Below are positions 4,946 through 6,250 of a DNA stretch of 6,250 bases, one piece after another. The first letter of the stretch is position 1, and each line of letters starts with the position of its first letter. The notes beneath the pieces were generated by a model. The model saw only the letters and a list, made by a program, of their open reading frames with translations. It was not told the origin of the DNA and searched no databases. The DNA comes from Chloroflexia bacterium (GTDB lineage Bacteria; Chloroflexota; Chloroflexia; Thermomicrobiales; UBA6265), in contig JACCYK010000017.1 in NCBI GenBank assembly GCA_013696525.1, positions 1 through 6,250 of the forward strand. The letters run 5' to 3'. The translations under genes and the position numbers were made by a program.

Positions 4946-4953
4946 GGTATCGT
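4946..4953 (+). promoter_or_regulatory. Candidate -10 (TATCGT) for the M20 amidohydrolase
   Basis: GGTATCGT in TTTGGTATCGT lies about 45 nt before the ATG at 4999; the preceding TTGG resembles an extended -10 only loosely. TGGCTG (4924-4929) is 18 nt upstream, a poor -35 but like the TGGCTC before the zinc-ribbon gene. Confidence 0.25.
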
Positions 4954-4985
4954 GCCGGTACGAAATCAAGGTCGCCCGATATGAT

Positions 4986-4990
4986 GGAGG
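4986..4990 (+). promoter_or_regulatory. SD (GGAGG) that sets the M20 start at 4999
   Basis: Two in-frame ATG pairs occur, at 4981/4984 and 4999/5002. GGAGG lies inside the first pair's downstream codons and 8 nt before ATG 4999. The upstream ATGs have no SD, so translation most likely begins at 4999. Confidence 0.6.
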
Positions 4991-4998
4991 AGCAGACA

Positions 4999-6195
4999 AT
5001 GATGATTACCGCGACCCGGTTGCGCGAGTCGATTGACGAGATGATGCCGGGGGTGGTCGCCGACCGGCGGCACTTGCACGAGCATCCTGAGCTTGGCTTC
5101 CACGAGGTGGGGACGGCCCGCTTCGTGGCTGAACGGCTCCAGGCGCTGGGGGTGGAGGATATCCAGACCGGGATCGCCGAGACCGGCGTCACCGGCGTCA
5201 TCCGCGGCGGCCAGGGGCCAGGTAAGACGGTGCTGCTGCGGGCCGACATGGACGCCCTGCCGATCGTGGAGGAGAACGACGTCCCCTACCGGTCGCGCCA
5301 CGACGGCGTGATGCACGCCTGCGGCCATGATGGGCATACGGCCATGCTGCTGGGCGTCGCCCGCGTGCTGACCGAGCGCAAAGAGGACTTCGCGGGGACG
5401 GTGAAGCTGCTGTTCCAGCCGGCGGAGGAGATGCCGCCGGGGGGCGCCAAGCCGATGATCGAGGCCGGCGTGCTGGACGACCCGCCGGTTGACGCGGTGT
5501 TCGGGATACACCTCGATCAGGACGCGCCGGTCGGCAAGGTCTCGCTGGCCGGGGGACCGGTGATGGCGGCGGCCGACCGCTTCACGATCGTGATTAAGGG
5601 CAAGGGCGGTCATGGCGCCAAGCCCCAGACCGCGATCGACCCGATCGCGATCGGGTCGCAGATCGTGGTGGCGCTGCAAACGCTGATCAGCCGCGAGTAT
5701 GACCCGGTGGCGACCGGCGTGGTTTCGGTCTGCGCCTTTCTCAGCGGGTCGGCCTTCAACGTGATCCCCGACACGGCGGAGCTGCGGGGCACGGTGCGCA
5801 CCTTTACCGCCGAGAACCGCGCGATGCTGTCGGAGCGGATCCCCGAGCTGGTGCGCGGGATCGCGGCGGCCATGCGGGCCGAGGCCGAGGTGACGTACGA
5901 CTTCGGCTATCCAGCCTCGATTAACGATCCGGCGATGACCGATCTGGTGCGGGAGGTCGTGACCGAGGTGGTCGGTGCGGAGAATGTGATTGCGGCCGAG
6001 CCACAAATGGGAGCCGAGGACTTCAGCTACTTCCTCGAGCGGCGGCCGGGCAGCTTCTTTTTCATCGGCAGCAACAACGCGGCGCGGGGCCTGACCTGGG
6101 GCCACCATCACCCGCGGTTCGACATCGACGAGGCGGCGCTGGCGATCGGGATCGAGTCGGTGGCGAAGACGGCTCTGCGCTACCTGGAGACGTAG
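4999..6195 (+). CDS. M20D family metallo-amidohydrolase (peptidase M20 / IAA-amino acid hydrolase-like)
   Basis: A 398-aa, full-length M20D zinc or manganese hydrolase that cleaves amide bonds of N-acyl or N-aminoacyl substrates (hippurate, N-acetyl-amino acid, IAA-conjugate or aminobenzoyl-glutamate type; exact substrate unknown). Landmarks in order (398-aa numbering) are HPELGFHE (29-36), LLRADMDALPIVEE (79-92) and MHACGHDGHT (105-114), with likely ligands Cys108 and His110. Then follow FQPAEE (139-144, catalytic/ligand Glu pair), IHL (His171), KGKGGHGAKP (200-209, lid dimerisation domain), FNVIPDTAELRGT (253-265), MGAEDFSYF (337-345) and HHHPRF (369-374, last ligand His371). No signal peptide is seen, so it is cytoplasmic. 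All expected active-site residues are present. Start: ATG at 4999 by SD; up to six extra residues are possible from 4981. It is transcribed alone from a divergent region. The long antisense frame is a shadow of this gene. Confidence 0.95.
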   Translation: MMITATRLRESIDEMMPGVVADRRHLHEHPELGFHEVGTARFVAERLQALGVEDIQTGIAETGVTGVIRGGQGPGKTVLLRADMDALPIVEENDVPYRSRHDGVMHACGHDGHTAMLLGVARVLTERKEDFAGTVKLLFQPAEEMPPGGAKPMIEAGVLDDPPVDAVFGIHLDQDAPVGKVSLAGGPVMAAADRFTIVIKGKGGHGAKPQTAIDPIAIGSQIVVALQTLISREYDPVATGVVSVCAFLSGSAFNVIPDTAELRGTVRTFTAENRAMLSERIPELVRGIAAAMRAEAEVTYDFGYPASINDPAMTDLVREVVTEVVGAENVIAAEPQMGAEDFSYFLERRPGSFFFIGSNNAARGLTWGHHHPRFDIDEAALAIGIESVAKTALRYLET

Positions 6196-6250
6196 AAGGA
6201 GATCCCAACCCGGCTGTCGCGCCGCGTGAGATCCGGGCGGTGGACGTGGC
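6196..6250. other. Right-edge sequence, no callable gene
   Basis: Directly after the M20 stop there is AAGGAG (6196-6201), an SD-like string, but no ATG, GTG or TTG at a usable distance. One plus frame reads PREIRAVDV to the edge, reminiscent of how enolase-superfamily proteins begin, but it lacks a start. A minus frame ending in the M20 tail is equally open. Confidence 0.3.

Larger units (their letters stand above)
4757..4980. other. Divergent leader region between the 83-aa gene and the M20 gene
   Basis: This 224-nt stretch has no gene. It contains candidate promoters for both directions, a perfect 8-bp hairpin (4821-4842) and a weaker CCCC..GGGG stem (4795-4809). Confidence 0.5.

Noticed and set aside
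4757..4999. N-terminal extension of the 83-aa gene up to 4999
   Set aside because: The extension is Arg-rich, passes through a hairpin and candidate promoter, overlaps the M20 start and has no SD; ATG 4756 has one.
4966..6111. Long minus-strand open frame opposite the M20 gene
   Set aside because: It is rich in Arg/His/Asp with no domain, and lies exactly antisense to a textbook M20D protein; it is a GC-driven shadow.
6196..6250. Start of an enolase-superfamily gene after the M20 gene
   Set aside because: The PREIRAVDV reading lacks any start codon near the AAGGAG, and the stretch is too short to support a call.

Overview
The window is GC-rich DNA from a bacterium with strong Shine-Dalgarno (SD) signals and frequent GTG starts. 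GC-richness, the opening of a signal-transduction ATPase at the left edge (LSSLLGRERDIAMVTARLRD.. then LLTLT), the 2TM-domain protein and the style of the small genes fit a Chloroflexota (Thermomicrobia-like) or actinobacterial genome. This placement is an inference; no rRNA or marker gene is present. Because of the GC content, many long open frames are antisense or out-of-frame shadows. I chose genes by family resemblance, SD position and non-overlap.

Layout, left to right. (1) 1-172, minus: 5' end of a large AfsR/LuxR-type NB-ARC-like regulator running off the left edge. (2) 337-1504, minus: a two-gene unit, a DinB-like helical-bundle protein followed 34 nt later by a 2TM-domain membrane protein with a Pro-rich tail. 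(3) 1505-1749: a divergent intergenic region with candidate promoters. (4) 1750-3526, plus: a small zinc-ribbon-like protein followed by an AI-2E/UPF0118-family transporter. Between them lies a nested palindrome that contains the transporter's SD and brackets its GTG start. (5) 3598-4756, minus: three small genes. These are an 83-aa unknown, a 79-aa acidic protein, and a PIN-domain ribonuclease-like protein whose start overlaps the stop of the 79-aa gene, as in VapBC-type toxin-antitoxin pairs. The PIN frame stops at a TAA just after the final acidic motif, and a plausible 13-residue PIN tail continues in the same frame behind it. (6) 4757-4980: divergent leader region with a perfect 8-bp hairpin. 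(7) 4999-6195, plus: a full-length M20D metallo-amidohydrolase. The last 55 bases hold no callable gene.

The window is mostly ordinary accessory and housekeeping content. The parts worth a second look are the putative PIN toxin module with its unfamiliar partner and apparent C-terminal truncation, and the structured leader of the AI-2E transporter. No RNA genes, CRISPR arrays, insertion sequences or phage genes were seen.
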